A DNA stretch of 64,000 nucleotides from Gammaproteobacteria bacterium. Lineage in GTDB: Bacteria > Pseudomonadota > Gammaproteobacteria > Thiohalomonadales > Thiohalomonadaceae. The translations under genes were made by a program, and so were the position numbers. Under the pieces are notes generated by a model. That model was not told the origin of the DNA. It made no database searches and saw only the letters and a program-made list of their open reading frames with translations. The DNA lies in assembly GCA_024709225.1 (NCBI GenBank), contig JANJXC010000038.1:62001-126000 (forward strand), in the 5' to 3' direction. Within the stretch, counting starts at the first letter, position 1. Each line of letters begins with the position of its first letter. This document shows, one piece after another, positions 35,036 through 44,275 of this stretch.

Positions 35036-36448
35036 ATGGCCCGCCTGCTCATCAGTGCCGCGCACAAGTCCTCGGGCAAGACCACCATCACCCTGGGCCT
35101 GTGCGCGGCCCTGCGCCGGCGCGGCCTCGCCGTGCAGCCGTTCAAGAAGGGGCCGGACTACATCGATCCCATGTGGCTGAGCCGCGCCGCGGCAAACCCC
35201 TGCCACAACCTGGATTTCCAGACCCAGAGCGAGACGGAGATTCACGACACCTTCGCCCGCTATGCCGCCGATGTGCGCATCATCGAAGGCAATATGGGCC
35301 TGTTCGACAGCATCGACGTGGAAGGCCGGCACAGCAATGCCGCCCTTGCCGCCCTGCTGCAGACGCCGGTGATCCTGGTGGTCAACGTGCTGGGCATGAC
35401 GCGCAGCGTGGCCCCGATCATCCTCGGTTACCAGAGTTTCGACCCGTCCATCCGCATTGCCGGCGTGATCCTGAACAGCGTCGCCGGCAAACGTCACGAG
35501 GAGCGTCTGCGCGAGGTGTTCGTGCGCTACATCGATATCCCCCTGCTCGGCTGCATCCACCGCGACCCGGAGCTGGCCATCTCCGAGCGTCATCTCGGCC
35601 TGGTGCCGAGCAACGAGGCGGTGGAGGTGGACGGCAAACTGGACTATATCGCCGACGCCATCGCGCGCCAGGTGGACCTGGAGCAGCTGATGGCCATCGC
35701 GCGCAGTGCGCCGCCCCTGGCCGCAGAGTCATCCGAAGGGAAAGCCACCCTCCCCCCTGCCCCCCGCCCTGGGGGCGGGGGAATGAAGGTGCGCATCGGC
35801 ATTGCCCGCGATGCCGCCTTCGGCTTCTACTACCCGGGTGACCTCGAGCGCCTGGAGGAGGCCGGGGCGGAGTTGGTCCCCTTCGACACCCTGCGCGACC
35901 GCCAGCTTCCCGCTGTGGACGGCCTGTTCATCGGCGGCGGCTTTCCCGAGACCCACATGGAGGCCCTGGAGGCCAACAGCGGCCTGCGCAGCGCCATCCA
36001 TGACGCCATCGAGGGCGGTCTGCCCACCTATGCCGAATGTGGCGGCCTGATGTATCTGGCCCGTTCCATCCGCTGGGGCGAGCGCCGCTGTGCGATGGTC
36101 GGCATCATCCCCGGCGACATCGTCATGTACGAGAAGCCACAGGGCCGCGGCTATGTGCGCCTGCGCGAGTCCGGCCACAACCCCTGGCCCGGCGCGGGGG
36201 CACCGGCCGAGTTCTATGCCCATGAATTTCACTACTCCATGTTGGAAAACCTGAGCAGCGGACTTACTTATGCCTATGATATGGTGCGTGGCACCGGCAT
36301 CGACGGCCGCCACGACGGCATCGTGTACCGCAATCTGGTAGCCAATTACGTTCACCTGCGCGATGTCGACGGCTACCACTGGACGCGGCGTTTCGTGGAT
36401 TTCGTGCGGCAGTGTGCTGCCCGGCCCCGCGAGACGGGCACGGCATAG
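35036..36448 (+). CDS. dsrN: DsrN, siroheme amidase (cobyrinate a,c-diamide synthase family)
   Basis: A 470-residue CobB/CbiA-type glutamine amidotransferase that amidates siroheme for DsrAB. The N-terminal ATPase has SSGKTTITLGLCAAL and KKGPDYIDPMW, with EGNMGLFDS. The C-terminal class I glutaminase has the nucleophile region AECGGLMYLA and HEFHYS. The linker between them (about residues 225-245) contains ATLPPAPRPGGGG. It is encoded by a C-run/G-run hairpin (CCCCCGCCC/GGGCGGGGG) that looks like an in-frame repeat insertion. The ATG lies 4 bp after the TrpD2-like gene. Confidence 0.94.
   Translation: MARLLISAAHKSSGKTTITLGLCAALRRRGLAVQPFKKGPDYIDPMWLSRAAANPCHNLDFQTQSETEIHDTFARYAADVRIIEGNMGLFDSIDVEGRHSNAALAALLQTPVILVVNVLGMTRSVAPIILGYQSFDPSIRIAGVILNSVAGKRHEERLREVFVRYIDIPLLGCIHRDPELAISERHLGLVPSNEAVEVDGKLDYIADAIARQVDLEQLMAIARSAPPLAAESSEGKATLPPAPRPGGGGMKVRIGIARDAAFGFYYPGDLERLEEAGAELVPFDTLRDRQLPAVDGLFIGGGFPETHMEALEANSGLRSAIHDAIEGGLPTYAECGGLMYLARSIRWGERRCAMVGIIPGDIVMYEKPQGRGYVRLRESGHNPWPGAGAPAEFYAHEFHYSMLENLSSGLTYAYDMVRGTGIDGRHDGIVYRNLVANYVHLRDVDGYHWTRRFVDFVRQCAARPRETGTA
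35761..35781. repeat. C-run/G-run palindrome inside dsrN
   Basis: A perfect 9-bp inverted repeat CCCCCGCCC/GGGCGGGGG with a TGG loop, preceded by CACCCTCCCCCC. It matches the general form of short dispersed repeats that tolerate in-frame insertion, and falls exactly in the interdomain linker. Confidence 0.6.
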
Positions 36449-36487
36449 GCCGCGTTATTTAGAACCTCAACTGATAAAGGTCTGCAT

Positions 36488-36856
36488 ATGATTACAGTGA
36501 CTCCGGAAGCTGCCAAACAAATCCAGATGGCCGCCGCCCAGGGGGGTATGGGTAACATGGCCCTGCGCCTGGCTGCCCGTCCCGGTGCCCACGGCGGCCT
36601 GGAATATGGCATGGGCTTCGATGACGCCAACGACGACGACCTGTCCTTCGACTGCGAAGGTGTGCAGGTGGTGCTGGAGCCCCAGTACGGCCCGCTGCTG
36701 CAAGGCACCACCATCGACTATGTCGAGCTGGAGCCGGGCCAGTTCCACTTCATCTTCATGAACCCCAACGACACCGGCGACGGCGGCGGCTGCAGCAGCG
36801 GTTCGGGTGGCGGCTGCAGCTCGGGCGGTTGCGGTTCCGGCGGCGGCTGCAGTTAA
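36488..36856 (+). CDS. dsrR: DsrR, A-type (IscA-like) protein with Cys/Gly-rich tail
   Basis: A 122-residue IscA/ErpA-fold protein (ITVTPEAAKQIQMAAAQ, LEYGMGFDDANDDDL, FIFMNPND). The first cluster cysteine of A-type scaffolds is missing (GAHGGLEYG in place of GGCSGFQYG). The usual C-terminal CGCG is replaced by a low-complexity tail with four cysteines, GGGCSSGSGGGCSSGGCGSG and GGCS. A. vinosum DsrR is known to lack Fe-S binding and to affect dsr expression post-transcriptionally. The extra cysteines here could restore metal or persulfide binding. It follows dsrN by 39 bp. Confidence 0.9.
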   Translation: MITVTPEAAKQIQMAAAQGGMGNMALRLAARPGAHGGLEYGMGFDDANDDDLSFDCEGVQVVLEPQYGPLLQGTTIDYVELEPGQFHFIFMNPNDTGDGGGCSSGSGGGCSSGGCGSGGGCS

Positions 36857-36866
36857 TCCTGCTGTG

Positions 36867-36892
36867 GAGGGGCCCGGTGCAACGGGCCCCTC
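36867..36892 (+). terminator. Hairpin after dsrR
   Basis: Perfect 10-bp stem GAGGGGCCCG/CGGGCCCCTC with a 6-nt loop, 10 nt after the dsrR stop. It lacks a T-run, so it may be a 3' stabiliser or a weak terminator. Confidence 0.55.
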
Positions 36893-36997
36893 GCCCTCTG
36901 CAAGCCAATCCGCACAGCCGGTTCAAGCGCGGGGGGGAGTTGGTGTAATATGTCGCGTCTATGACACGATAAACCGGAGCCGGGGCAGCACCACCTA

Positions 36998-38650
36998 ATG
37001 CGCAAAGCCGAAGACCTCCAGGACGCCGAACGCCTGCAAGGAATTGCAACCTGGATGCTGCCGCCCGCCCCGGACTGGCGCCGCAAACTGGCTGCCTTTC
37101 GTCGTCATCATCTCCTGCCCGCCGTCTCCGGCCTGATCAGCAGTCTGGTCCTTCTCGCCCTCACCAGCTTTCTGGCCTGGCAGCAGCAGGCCTACCCCGC
37201 CTGGGTGGCGGCCGTACAGCTGGTGGCGGTGCTCGGTGCCGGCGCCTCCGGCATCCTGCTGTTGCTGGGGGTGCAGCGCCAGCTGGTGGAACCCTTCGCC
37301 CAGTTGCGCGACTGGGCCACGCGCATGCGCAACGGCAATGTGGCGGCGCGCCTGCCGCAGGACGGCAACGGTGAATTTTCCGAGCTGGCCGACGACCTCA
37401 ACAACCTCGGCAACTCGCTGCAGGCGCTGACGCAGAATCTGGAGGCCGAGGTGCGCCGCCAGACCGAACACATCGCCCAGAAGACCCATTCACTGCAGGT
37501 GCTGTACGACGTCGCCGCCAGCCTCAATGCCTCGCGTGACCTCAAGGATCTGCTCACCCGCTTCCTCTACACCATGCGCGACATCGTCAATGCCAAGGCG
37601 GGTACCGTGCGCCTGCTCATCAACGATGATCAGATGGAACTGGTGGCCAGCATCGGGCTGGATGACGAGGTGGTGTCCCACGAACGCATCGTCCCGGTGA
37701 AGCGCTGCCTGTGCGGCAATGCGGTGGACGAAGGCGAGGTGCTGTTCCAGCAGGACCTGCTGCCCTGCCAGCAGTTCGTCGGCCGCCCCCTGCTGGCCCA
37801 CAGCAATCTCGGCATGATCGCGGTACCGCTGCAGTACCGCGGCAAGAACCTGGGCGTGTACAACCTGTTCATCGACAAATCCGAATTCGAGGCGCGCGAC
37901 GAGGTGAAGGCGCTGTTCACCAGCATCGGCCGCCACCTTGGCATGGCCATCGAAAAGGCCCGTCTCGACTCCGAATCCAAGCGCCTGTCCATCATGCAGG
38001 AGCGCAATACCCTGGCGCATGAACTGCACGACTCGCTGGCGCAGACCCTGGCCTCGCTGCGCTTCCAGGTGAGCATGCTGCCCTCGACCCTGAGCGATGA
38101 AGGCACGGTGGCGGCGAGCCGAGAGATCGAGCAGATCAAGAATGGTCTGGACGAGGCCTATACCGAGCTGCGCGAACTGCTGGCTCACTTCCGCGCCCCC
38201 ATCGACGCCCGCGGCCTGCTGCCTGCCATCGAGGACATGGTGAGCCAGTTCCGCAAACAGACCGCCATCCACACCTTCCTGCAGAAGGAGTGGGACTCCA
38301 CCCGCCTGCCGGCCAACCTGGAGATGCAGGTGCTGCGCATTGTGCAGGAATCCCTCGCCAATATCCGCAAACACAGCCACGCGCAGAACGTGCGGATCAT
38401 GCTGCGCTGCAATGCCGAGGGGCAGTACCGCGTGCTTATCGAGGACGACGGCGTGGGCATGCGCGAGCCGGCCTTCTCCGGCCATCCCGGTGAACATATC
38501 GGCCTGTCCATCATGCAGGAACGTGCGCGCTATCTGGGCGGTGAGTTGCGCATCGAAAGTGAGGAAGGTGAAGGCACCCGCGTGCTGCTCACCTTCCGCT
38601 ATCCCGATCCGAAGCAGAATAAAGAACAACAACGGTTTGCCCTGATATAA
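36998..38650 (+). CDS. NarX-like sensor histidine kinase
   Basis: A 550-residue membrane kinase. Two helices (about 45-65 and 75-97) are separated by only a few residues, so there is no periplasmic nitrate-binding domain as in NarX. A HAMP linker (about 98-150) leads to a GAF domain (about 165-320) with a cysteine cluster (KRCLCGNAV, LLPCQQF) like the NarX/NarQ central module. HisKA_3 holds the phospho-histidine (LAHELHDSLAQTLASLRFQ) and an HATPase domain follows (ANIRKHSHA, EDDGVGM). The partner regulator starts 6 bp downstream. The signal may be cytoplasmic. Confidence 0.9.
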   Translation: MRKAEDLQDAERLQGIATWMLPPAPDWRRKLAAFRRHHLLPAVSGLISSLVLLALTSFLAWQQQAYPAWVAAVQLVAVLGAGASGILLLLGVQRQLVEPFAQLRDWATRMRNGNVAARLPQDGNGEFSELADDLNNLGNSLQALTQNLEAEVRRQTEHIAQKTHSLQVLYDVAASLNASRDLKDLLTRFLYTMRDIVNAKAGTVRLLINDDQMELVASIGLDDEVVSHERIVPVKRCLCGNAVDEGEVLFQQDLLPCQQFVGRPLLAHSNLGMIAVPLQYRGKNLGVYNLFIDKSEFEARDEVKALFTSIGRHLGMAIEKARLDSESKRLSIMQERNTLAHELHDSLAQTLASLRFQVSMLPSTLSDEGTVAASREIEQIKNGLDEAYTELRELLAHFRAPIDARGLLPAIEDMVSQFRKQTAIHTFLQKEWDSTRLPANLEMQVLRIVQESLANIRKHSHAQNVRIMLRCNAEGQYRVLIEDDGVGMREPAFSGHPGEHIGLSIMQERARYLGGELRIESEEGEGTRVLLTFRYPDPKQNKEQQRFALI

Positions 38651-38655
38651 CGACC

Positions 38656-39309
38656 ATGCGCGTATTGCTCGTAGACGATCACACCCTGTTCCGCAGCGGC
38701 CTCGAAACCCTGCTGGAGCGTCACAACATCGAAGTGGTGGCGGCCACCGGCGACGGCCGGGACGGTATGCGCCTGGCGCTGGAGATCCAGCCCGACATCG
38801 TCCTGCTCGATATGCGCATGCCGGACATGAATGGTCTGGAGGTATTGCGCGCGCTGCGCAATGGCGGGATGAAAACACCCATCGTCATGCTCACTACCAG
38901 CAACGAAGAGCGCGATCTGGTGGAGTGCCTGCGTAACGGAGCGCAGGGCTACCTGCTCAAGGACATGGAGCCGGCAGAGCTGGTCAACGCCCTGCGCGAC
39001 ATCCAGTCCGGCCGCACCGTGGTGGCACCGGAACTGGCCGGTGTGCTGGCGCGCGTGGTACAGGGCGAAAGCGTCGAGCCGGAGCGGCAGGAAACCCCCT
39101 TCTCCGACCTCACACCGCGCGAACTGGAAATCCTCTGCCTGCTTGCCGAAGGGCAGAGCAACAAGGTCATTGCGCGCAACCTCGGCATCTCCGACGGCAC
39201 CGTCAAGCTGCACGTCAAGGCCGTGCTGCGCAAGCTCAATGTCCATTCCCGCGTCGAGGCCGCGGTGATGGCAGTGGAACAAAATCTTTGTCAGAAGGAA
39301 TTGGGATGA
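38656..39309 (+). CDS. NarL/FixJ-family response regulator
   Basis: A 217-residue regulator. The receiver domain has the phospho-acceptor in IVLLDMRMPDMNGLEVL, acidic residues in VLLVDDHTLF, and Lys in YLLKDMEP. The C-terminal LuxR/NarL helix-turn-helix is LTPRELEILCLLAEGQSNKVIARNLGISDGTVKLHVKAVLRKL. It is coupled to the upstream kinase. Targets are unknown; location next to dsrNR makes sulfur or nitrogen-oxide control plausible, but no binding site was identified. Confidence 0.92.
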   Translation: MRVLLVDDHTLFRSGLETLLERHNIEVVAATGDGRDGMRLALEIQPDIVLLDMRMPDMNGLEVLRALRNGGMKTPIVMLTTSNEERDLVECLRNGAQGYLLKDMEPAELVNALRDIQSGRTVVAPELAGVLARVVQGESVEPERQETPFSDLTPRELEILCLLAEGQSNKVIARNLGISDGTVKLHVKAVLRKLNVHSRVEAAVMAVEQNLCQKELG

Positions 39310-40058
39310 AACTACGCGGATCGCTTGCGGCGCTGCTGTGCGCCATTGCCGCCCTGCCGGCAATGGCGGCGGAGACCTGGTACGAAGTGGAACTGATCAT
39401 CGTGGCCCAGCGCAAGCCGGATGCCGGCAGCGAGATCTGGCCGGTCAAGGCCCTGCCCCCGGTCACGCAGGAGGCCTCGCTGGCCATCCCTGGCCCCGGA
39501 CAGGCGGGCGTCAGCGGCAAGATTGCCCCGTTGCCGCCGGAAAACCTGCGCCTGCAGGCGGAGGCACAGCGCATCGCCACCGACAACAACTACGAACTGC
39601 TGCTGCATACCGGCTGGCGCCAGCCGGGGCTGCCCCGTGAACAGTCCCTGCCGGTACGCATCCAGGCCGTGGAGGCCGTTCCTGCGGACGGGATGGGCGA
39701 TGCGACGGACGCCGAAGCGGCACCGCGCCTGGACGGTACCGTGCGCCTGATCCTGGCGCGCTATCTGCACCTGGAGGCCGATCTGCGCTACCGCGATGCC
39801 GCGCCGGCGAATGACGCGGGCCTGTTCGACGGATTCGGCGCGCAGGCCGCCGAGGCACCGGTCTATCGCCTGAATGAATCACGCCGCATGCGCAGCCGCG
39901 AAGTGCATTACCTCGACCACCCCATGTTCGGCATCATCGCCACGGTCACCCCGTACGAACTGCCCGCCGCCGCAGCGGCGCCCAAGCCGGCCGCACCGAT
40001 CGCCGTGCCCGCCCCGGGGACAGGCACGGGGACCAGCGGCACCATCAAGCGAAATTAG
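39306..40058 (+). CDS. CsiV-like periplasmic protein
   Basis: A 250-residue exported protein: signal peptide (LRGSLAALLCAIAALPAMAAE), then WYEVELIIVAQR and the family-typical SRRMRSREVHYLDHPMFGII near the C-terminus. This matches the CsiV family, whose Vibrio member binds peptidoglycan and supports cell shape. The C-terminal tail is a Pro/Ala/Gly-rich disordered stretch. The ATG overlaps the response-regulator stop (ATGA), so it is translationally coupled to the two-component genes. Confidence 0.8.
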   Translation: MKLRGSLAALLCAIAALPAMAAETWYEVELIIVAQRKPDAGSEIWPVKALPPVTQEASLAIPGPGQAGVSGKIAPLPPENLRLQAEAQRIATDNNYELLLHTGWRQPGLPREQSLPVRIQAVEAVPADGMGDATDAEAAPRLDGTVRLILARYLHLEADLRYRDAAPANDAGLFDGFGAQAAEAPVYRLNESRRMRSREVHYLDHPMFGIIATVTPYELPAAAAAPKPAAPIAVPAPGTGTGTSGTIKRN

Positions 40059-40060
40059 AC

Positions 40061-40081
40061 GAGTTTCGAGTTTCGAGTTTC
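40061..40081. repeat. Short tandem repeat, three copies of GAGTTTC
   Basis: Three head-to-tail copies of the 7-mer GAGTTTC lie directly after the CsiV-like gene stop, in the gap before the convergent phosphorylase gene. The related word GAGTTTCGAATTC occurs at the start of sfsA, suggesting a dispersed low-complexity repeat. Confidence 0.6.
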
Positions 40082-40130
40082 GGAAAGATCTTGTCGTGGC
40101 TTCCCATAACTCAACACTCGAAGCTGGTTT

Positions 40131-41000
<870 letters not shown>

Positions 41001-41024
41001 CTCGGCGACAGGGTTGTTATATGT

Positions 41025-41576
41025 TTACATGCCCTTGACGGCGTAGATGCCGGGCGCGTTGCGCAGGTAGTCCTTGTAGTCCATGCCGTAGCCGAAGACA
41101 TAGCGGTCCGGCACGGTGAGGCCGACAAAATCGGCCTTCATGCCGTTCTTGCGATCATGTTCCTTTTCCACCAGCACGGCGCTGTAGACCGCACGGGCGC
41201 CCTGGGTACGCAGTTCGTCGATAATGGCCTTCAGCGTCACCCCTTCGTCAAGGATATCGTCCACCACCAGCACTACCCGATCGCGTAGTGGCGTACGTGG
41301 CCGCGCCAGCCAGCACAGTTCACCGCCACAGGTTTCGCCGCGGTAGCGCGTCGCATGGACGTAATCAATCTGCAGCGGGAACTCCATGTGCGTGAGCAGC
41401 TGTCCCATGGGGATCAGGGCGCCGGTCATCACGCACAACACCACCGGATTGGTGGCGCACAACTGCGCACTGATGATGTTGGCCAGATCCGCTATGGCGG
41501 TCTCGACCTCGGCATTGCTGTAGAGGCAATCGGCCTCGCGGTACACCTGCTCGATATGTTGGGGCGTGACTGTCAT
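41025..41576 (-). CDS. hpt: Hypoxanthine/guanine phosphoribosyltransferase
   Basis: A 183-residue purine salvage enzyme making IMP/GMP from base and PRPP. The PRPP-binding loop is VVLVVDDILDEGVTLKAI. LCVMTGALIPMGQLL, ALVEKEHDRK-like VLVEKEHDRKNG and FVGLTVPDRYVFGYGMDYKDYLRN complete the family. The start is ATG at MTVTPQHIEQVY, since the upstream part of the track frame overlaps the MscS gene. It and the methylthio-nucleoside phosphorylase together recover hypoxanthine. Confidence 0.92.
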   Translation of the reverse strand: MTVTPQHIEQVYREADCLYSNAEVETAIADLANIISAQLCATNPVVLCVMTGALIPMGQLLTHMEFPLQIDYVHATRYRGETCGGELCWLARPRTPLRDRVVLVVDDILDEGVTLKAIIDELRTQGARAVYSAVLVEKEHDRKNGMKADFVGLTVPDRYVFGYGMDYKDYLRNAPGIYAVKGM

Positions 41577-41586
41577 GAAGAGTCCT

Positions 41587-42702
41587 TTACTGTTTTCCGC
41601 CTGCTGCCGCTGGTTGCAGCTGCACACCGTTGGGGATATGCAGCGTCGAGGTGGGAAAGGCAATCTGCGCGCCGTTCCGCTCGATGATACCCACCACCTG
41701 CAGCAGAACGTCCTGCTTCACCTCATGATAACGCACCCAGTTGGTGGTTCTGGTGAAGGTATAGATGAAGAAATCCAGCGACGAGGGCGCAAAGGCGTTG
41801 AAGTTGACGATCAGTGTCTGCGTGGCATCAATGTCGGGATGGCTTTCCAGCATGGCGCGCGCATCCGCCACGATGGCCGCCATCTTGTCCACATCGTTGT
41901 AACGGATGCCGATGGTTTCATAAATGCGCCGATGACTCATGCGCGAGGGATTCTCCACCGCGATGCTGGAGAAGGTGGAATTGGGCACATACAGCGGACG
42001 CTTGTCGAAGGTGCGGATCACCGTGAGGCGCCAGCCGATCTCCTCCACCGTGCCCTCGATATTGCGATCGGGCGAACGCACCCAGTCACCCACGGCGAAG
42101 GGACGATCCAGATAGATCATCAGGCCGCCGAAGAAATTCGCCAGCAAGTCCTTGGCGGCAAAACCGACGGCGATGCCGCCGATACCGCCAAAGGCAAGGA
42201 TGCCGGAGATGTTGAAGCCCAGGGTCTGCAGGGCCATCAGTGCGGCGGTAATGCCCACCGATACGCGCAGCAGCTTGCCCACGGCATCCACCGTGGTGGT
42301 ATCGACGCTGCGCCCCTCGGCGGCGGCCGTGGCGAGGATGTCCTGTTCCATGTTGCGGATGAAGCGGAACAGGAACCAGGCCAGGGCAACGATTATCCCC
42401 AGGCTGCGCAAGGGCGCGGCCGCATCGAATACCACCACATCGGTACGCTTGCCGAGAATTTCGGCGGCAAAGGTGATGCCCGCCACCCAGATGAGCAGCG
42501 TCAGCGGCTGGCGCAGGGATTCGACAAAGATATGATCCCAATGGCGGCGGGTGTGCAGCAGCCTGGCATGCAGGCGTTTCAACAGGCGCTTCTGGAAGAA
42601 ATCCAGCAACAGGGTGGCAAACACCACCACGAACACCTGGGACACGATGAACCAGGTACCGTCGCGCCCCCCCATGCTCTGCCAAATCGTTTCGAGATTC
42701 AC
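41587..42702 (-). CDS. MscS-family mechanosensitive channel (YbdG-like)
   Basis: A 371-residue inner-membrane channel. Helices near residues 18-38, 68-88, 97-118 and 145-165 precede the pore-lining helix and MscS signature (LAFGGIGGIAVGFAAKDLLAN, FFGGLMIYLDRPFAVGDWV). The beta domain (EGTVEEIGWRLTVIRTFD, YVPNSTFSSIAVEN) and a cytoplasmic alpha/beta cage follow. It protects against osmotic downshock. It lies 13 bp after nagZ and 10 bp before hpt on the same strand. Confidence 0.92.
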   Translation of the reverse strand: MNLETIWQSMGGRDGTWFIVSQVFVVVFATLLLDFFQKRLLKRLHARLLHTRRHWDHIFVESLRQPLTLLIWVAGITFAAEILGKRTDVVVFDAAAPLRSLGIIVALAWFLFRFIRNMEQDILATAAAEGRSVDTTTVDAVGKLLRVSVGITAALMALQTLGFNISGILAFGGIGGIAVGFAAKDLLANFFGGLMIYLDRPFAVGDWVRSPDRNIEGTVEEIGWRLTVIRTFDKRPLYVPNSTFSSIAVENPSRMSHRRIYETIGIRYNDVDKMAAIVADARAMLESHPDIDATQTLIVNFNAFAPSSLDFFIYTFTRTTNWVRYHEVKQDVLLQVVGIIERNGAQIAFPTSTLHIPNGVQLQPAAAGGKQ

Positions 42703-42715
42703 GCCACCTCCGCAA

Positions 42716-43762
42716 TCAGAAATCGAATTCGATGGTCGGATCCTGCGCCAGTCGCTCCACGGCCTGCACCGCCTGCTGCCAGTGCGGGTCGCGGTGCAGT
42801 GACTCCCAGGTCACCGGGTGACGCCCATGCATGCGCGCCAGCCGGGTATGCAGCACCGGATCGTGGCGTGGCTTGAAGCCGTCGAGGACGGCCTCGGCCC
42901 CCGCGCGGTTGTTGCACACCAACACCATATCACAGCCGGCATCCACCGCCGCCGCCGCGCGTGCCGCGTAGTCGCCGCCGCAGGCCGCGCCTTCCATGCT
43001 GAGGTCATCGCTGAAGATCACGCCCTGGAAACCAAGACGACGGCGCAGCACCTCGCCGAGCCAGAAGCGGGAAAAGCCCGCGGGCTGGGCATCGACCTTG
43101 GAATAGACCACATGGGCCGGCATGATGCCGGCAAGGCCATAGGCGATCATGCGCTCGAACGGCACCAGGTCTTCGGTATGGATATCCTCGTAGCGGCGCT
43201 CGTCCACCGGCAGCGCGTGATGGGAATCGGCCTCCACCGCACCATGACCGGGAAAGTGCTTGCCGGTCGCGGTCATGCCGGCCTTGCGCATGCCCAGCAT
43301 ATAGCTGTGCGCCAGTTCGGCCACCACATCGGGGGTGTGGTGAAACGAGCGATCACCGATCACCCGGCTGATGCCGCGATCCACATCCAGCACCGGGGCA
43401 AAACTGAAATCCACGCCGACCGCACGCAATTCGCTCGCCATCACCCAGCCGGTGGCCTCGGCCAGACGGCGGGCGCGGCGCGGGTCACGGGCATGGATGT
43501 CACCGAACACCCGCGCCGGCGGCAGCGCGGAAAAGCCGCTGCGAAAGCGCTGCACGCGCCCGCCCTCGTGATCCACGGCCACCAGCAGGCGCGGCTCGCG
43601 CAGCGCATGCACCTCGCGCAGCAAGGCACTCAGCTGCTCGGGGGATTCGTAGTTGCGCGTAAACAGAATCAGGCCGCCCACCAGCGGATGGCGCAGCAGC
43701 TCGCGCTCTTCCGGCAACAGCGTCGTGCCTTGCAGGTCCAGCATCACCGGGCCTAGCGACAT
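42716..43762 (-). CDS. nagZ: Beta-N-acetylhexosaminidase
   Basis: A 348-residue cytoplasmic GH3 enzyme that removes GlcNAc from recycled anhydro-muropeptides. Motifs are [30 protein letters not shown] (the His of the His/Asp catalytic dyad) and the nucleophile region [11 protein letters not shown]. The ATG of [10 protein letters not shown] is used; the longer frame adds 14 unlikely residues. Length fits gammaproteobacterial NagZ. It starts the nagZ-mscS-hpt-phosphorylase series. Confidence 0.95.
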   Translation of the reverse strand: MSLGPVMLDLQGTTLLPEERELLRHPLVGGLILFTRNYESPEQLSALLREVHALREPRLLVAVDHEGGRVQRFRSGFSALPPARVFGDIHARDPRRARRLAEATGWVMASELRAVGVDFSFAPVLDVDRGISRVIGDRSFHHTPDVVAELAHSYMLGMRKAGMTATGKHFPGHGAVEADSHHALPVDERRYEDIHTEDLVPFERMIAYGLAGIMPAHVVYSKVDAQPAGFSRFWLGEVLRRRLGFQGVIFSDDLSMEGAACGGDYAARAAAAVDAGCDMVLVCNNRAGAEAVLDGFKPRHDPVLHTRLARMHGRHPVTWESLHRDPHWQQAVQAVERLAQDPTIEFDF

Positions 43763-43825
43763 GTGGCGAACTCCATCAGTGAAAGACAGGCGGTGTGGCC
43801 GCACAATGCCGCCACACCGATTGAT

Positions 43826-44275
43826 TTACAGCGGCAGATCCTTGACCACATCCACCACGATGCGGGTAGTGCCTTCCATCAGCACCACATCGGCACCCAC
43901 CTCGACACGGACATAGCCCTTGGGCACGGGCGACAACTGGCGCTCCAGTTCCGGCGGCAGGGAGCGGGTTTGCAGCCCCGGCGGCAGCGCGCCGTTCTTC
44001 TCCACCTGCTTCTGCAGACCGGGCGGCAACTGCTCACGTTTGGCCAGTCCCGGCGGCAGGCCGTTCTTGTGCGGGCCATTCCCCGGACGCTGAGACGGCT
44101 GACGCGCATGGTAATAATCGCGGATACGCTGGCGGTCCTGCTCGTTGAAGGCCACCTCGACCCGCACGTTCTCGTCCTGCACCACCACGCGACCGGAGGT
44201 CCGCACCGGCTCCAGCGCACAGCCCGCCAGCGTCAGGGCCGCCAATGCGGCACCCACCAGCCAAAACCTGCTCAT
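43826..44275 (-). CDS. Lipoprotein with LPPGL repeats
   Basis: A 149-residue predicted lipoprotein: signal segment FWLVGAALAALTLAGC with lipid attachment at the Cys. The central part is low-complexity, with LPPGLAKREQ, LPPGLQKQVE, LPPGLQTRS and LPPELERQLS repeats. A C-terminal YVRVEVGADVVLMEGTTRIVVDVV beta segment resembles RcnB/DUF1236-type tails. Function unknown. It overlaps the L,D-transpeptidase gene by 4 bp, so an envelope role is likely. Confidence 0.82.
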   Translation of the reverse strand: MSRFWLVGAALAALTLAGCALEPVRTSGRVVVQDENVRVEVAFNEQDRQRIRDYYHARQPSQRPGNGPHKNGLPPGLAKREQLPPGLQKQVEKNGALPPGLQTRSLPPELERQLSPVPKGYVRVEVGADVVLMEGTTRIVVDVVKDLPL

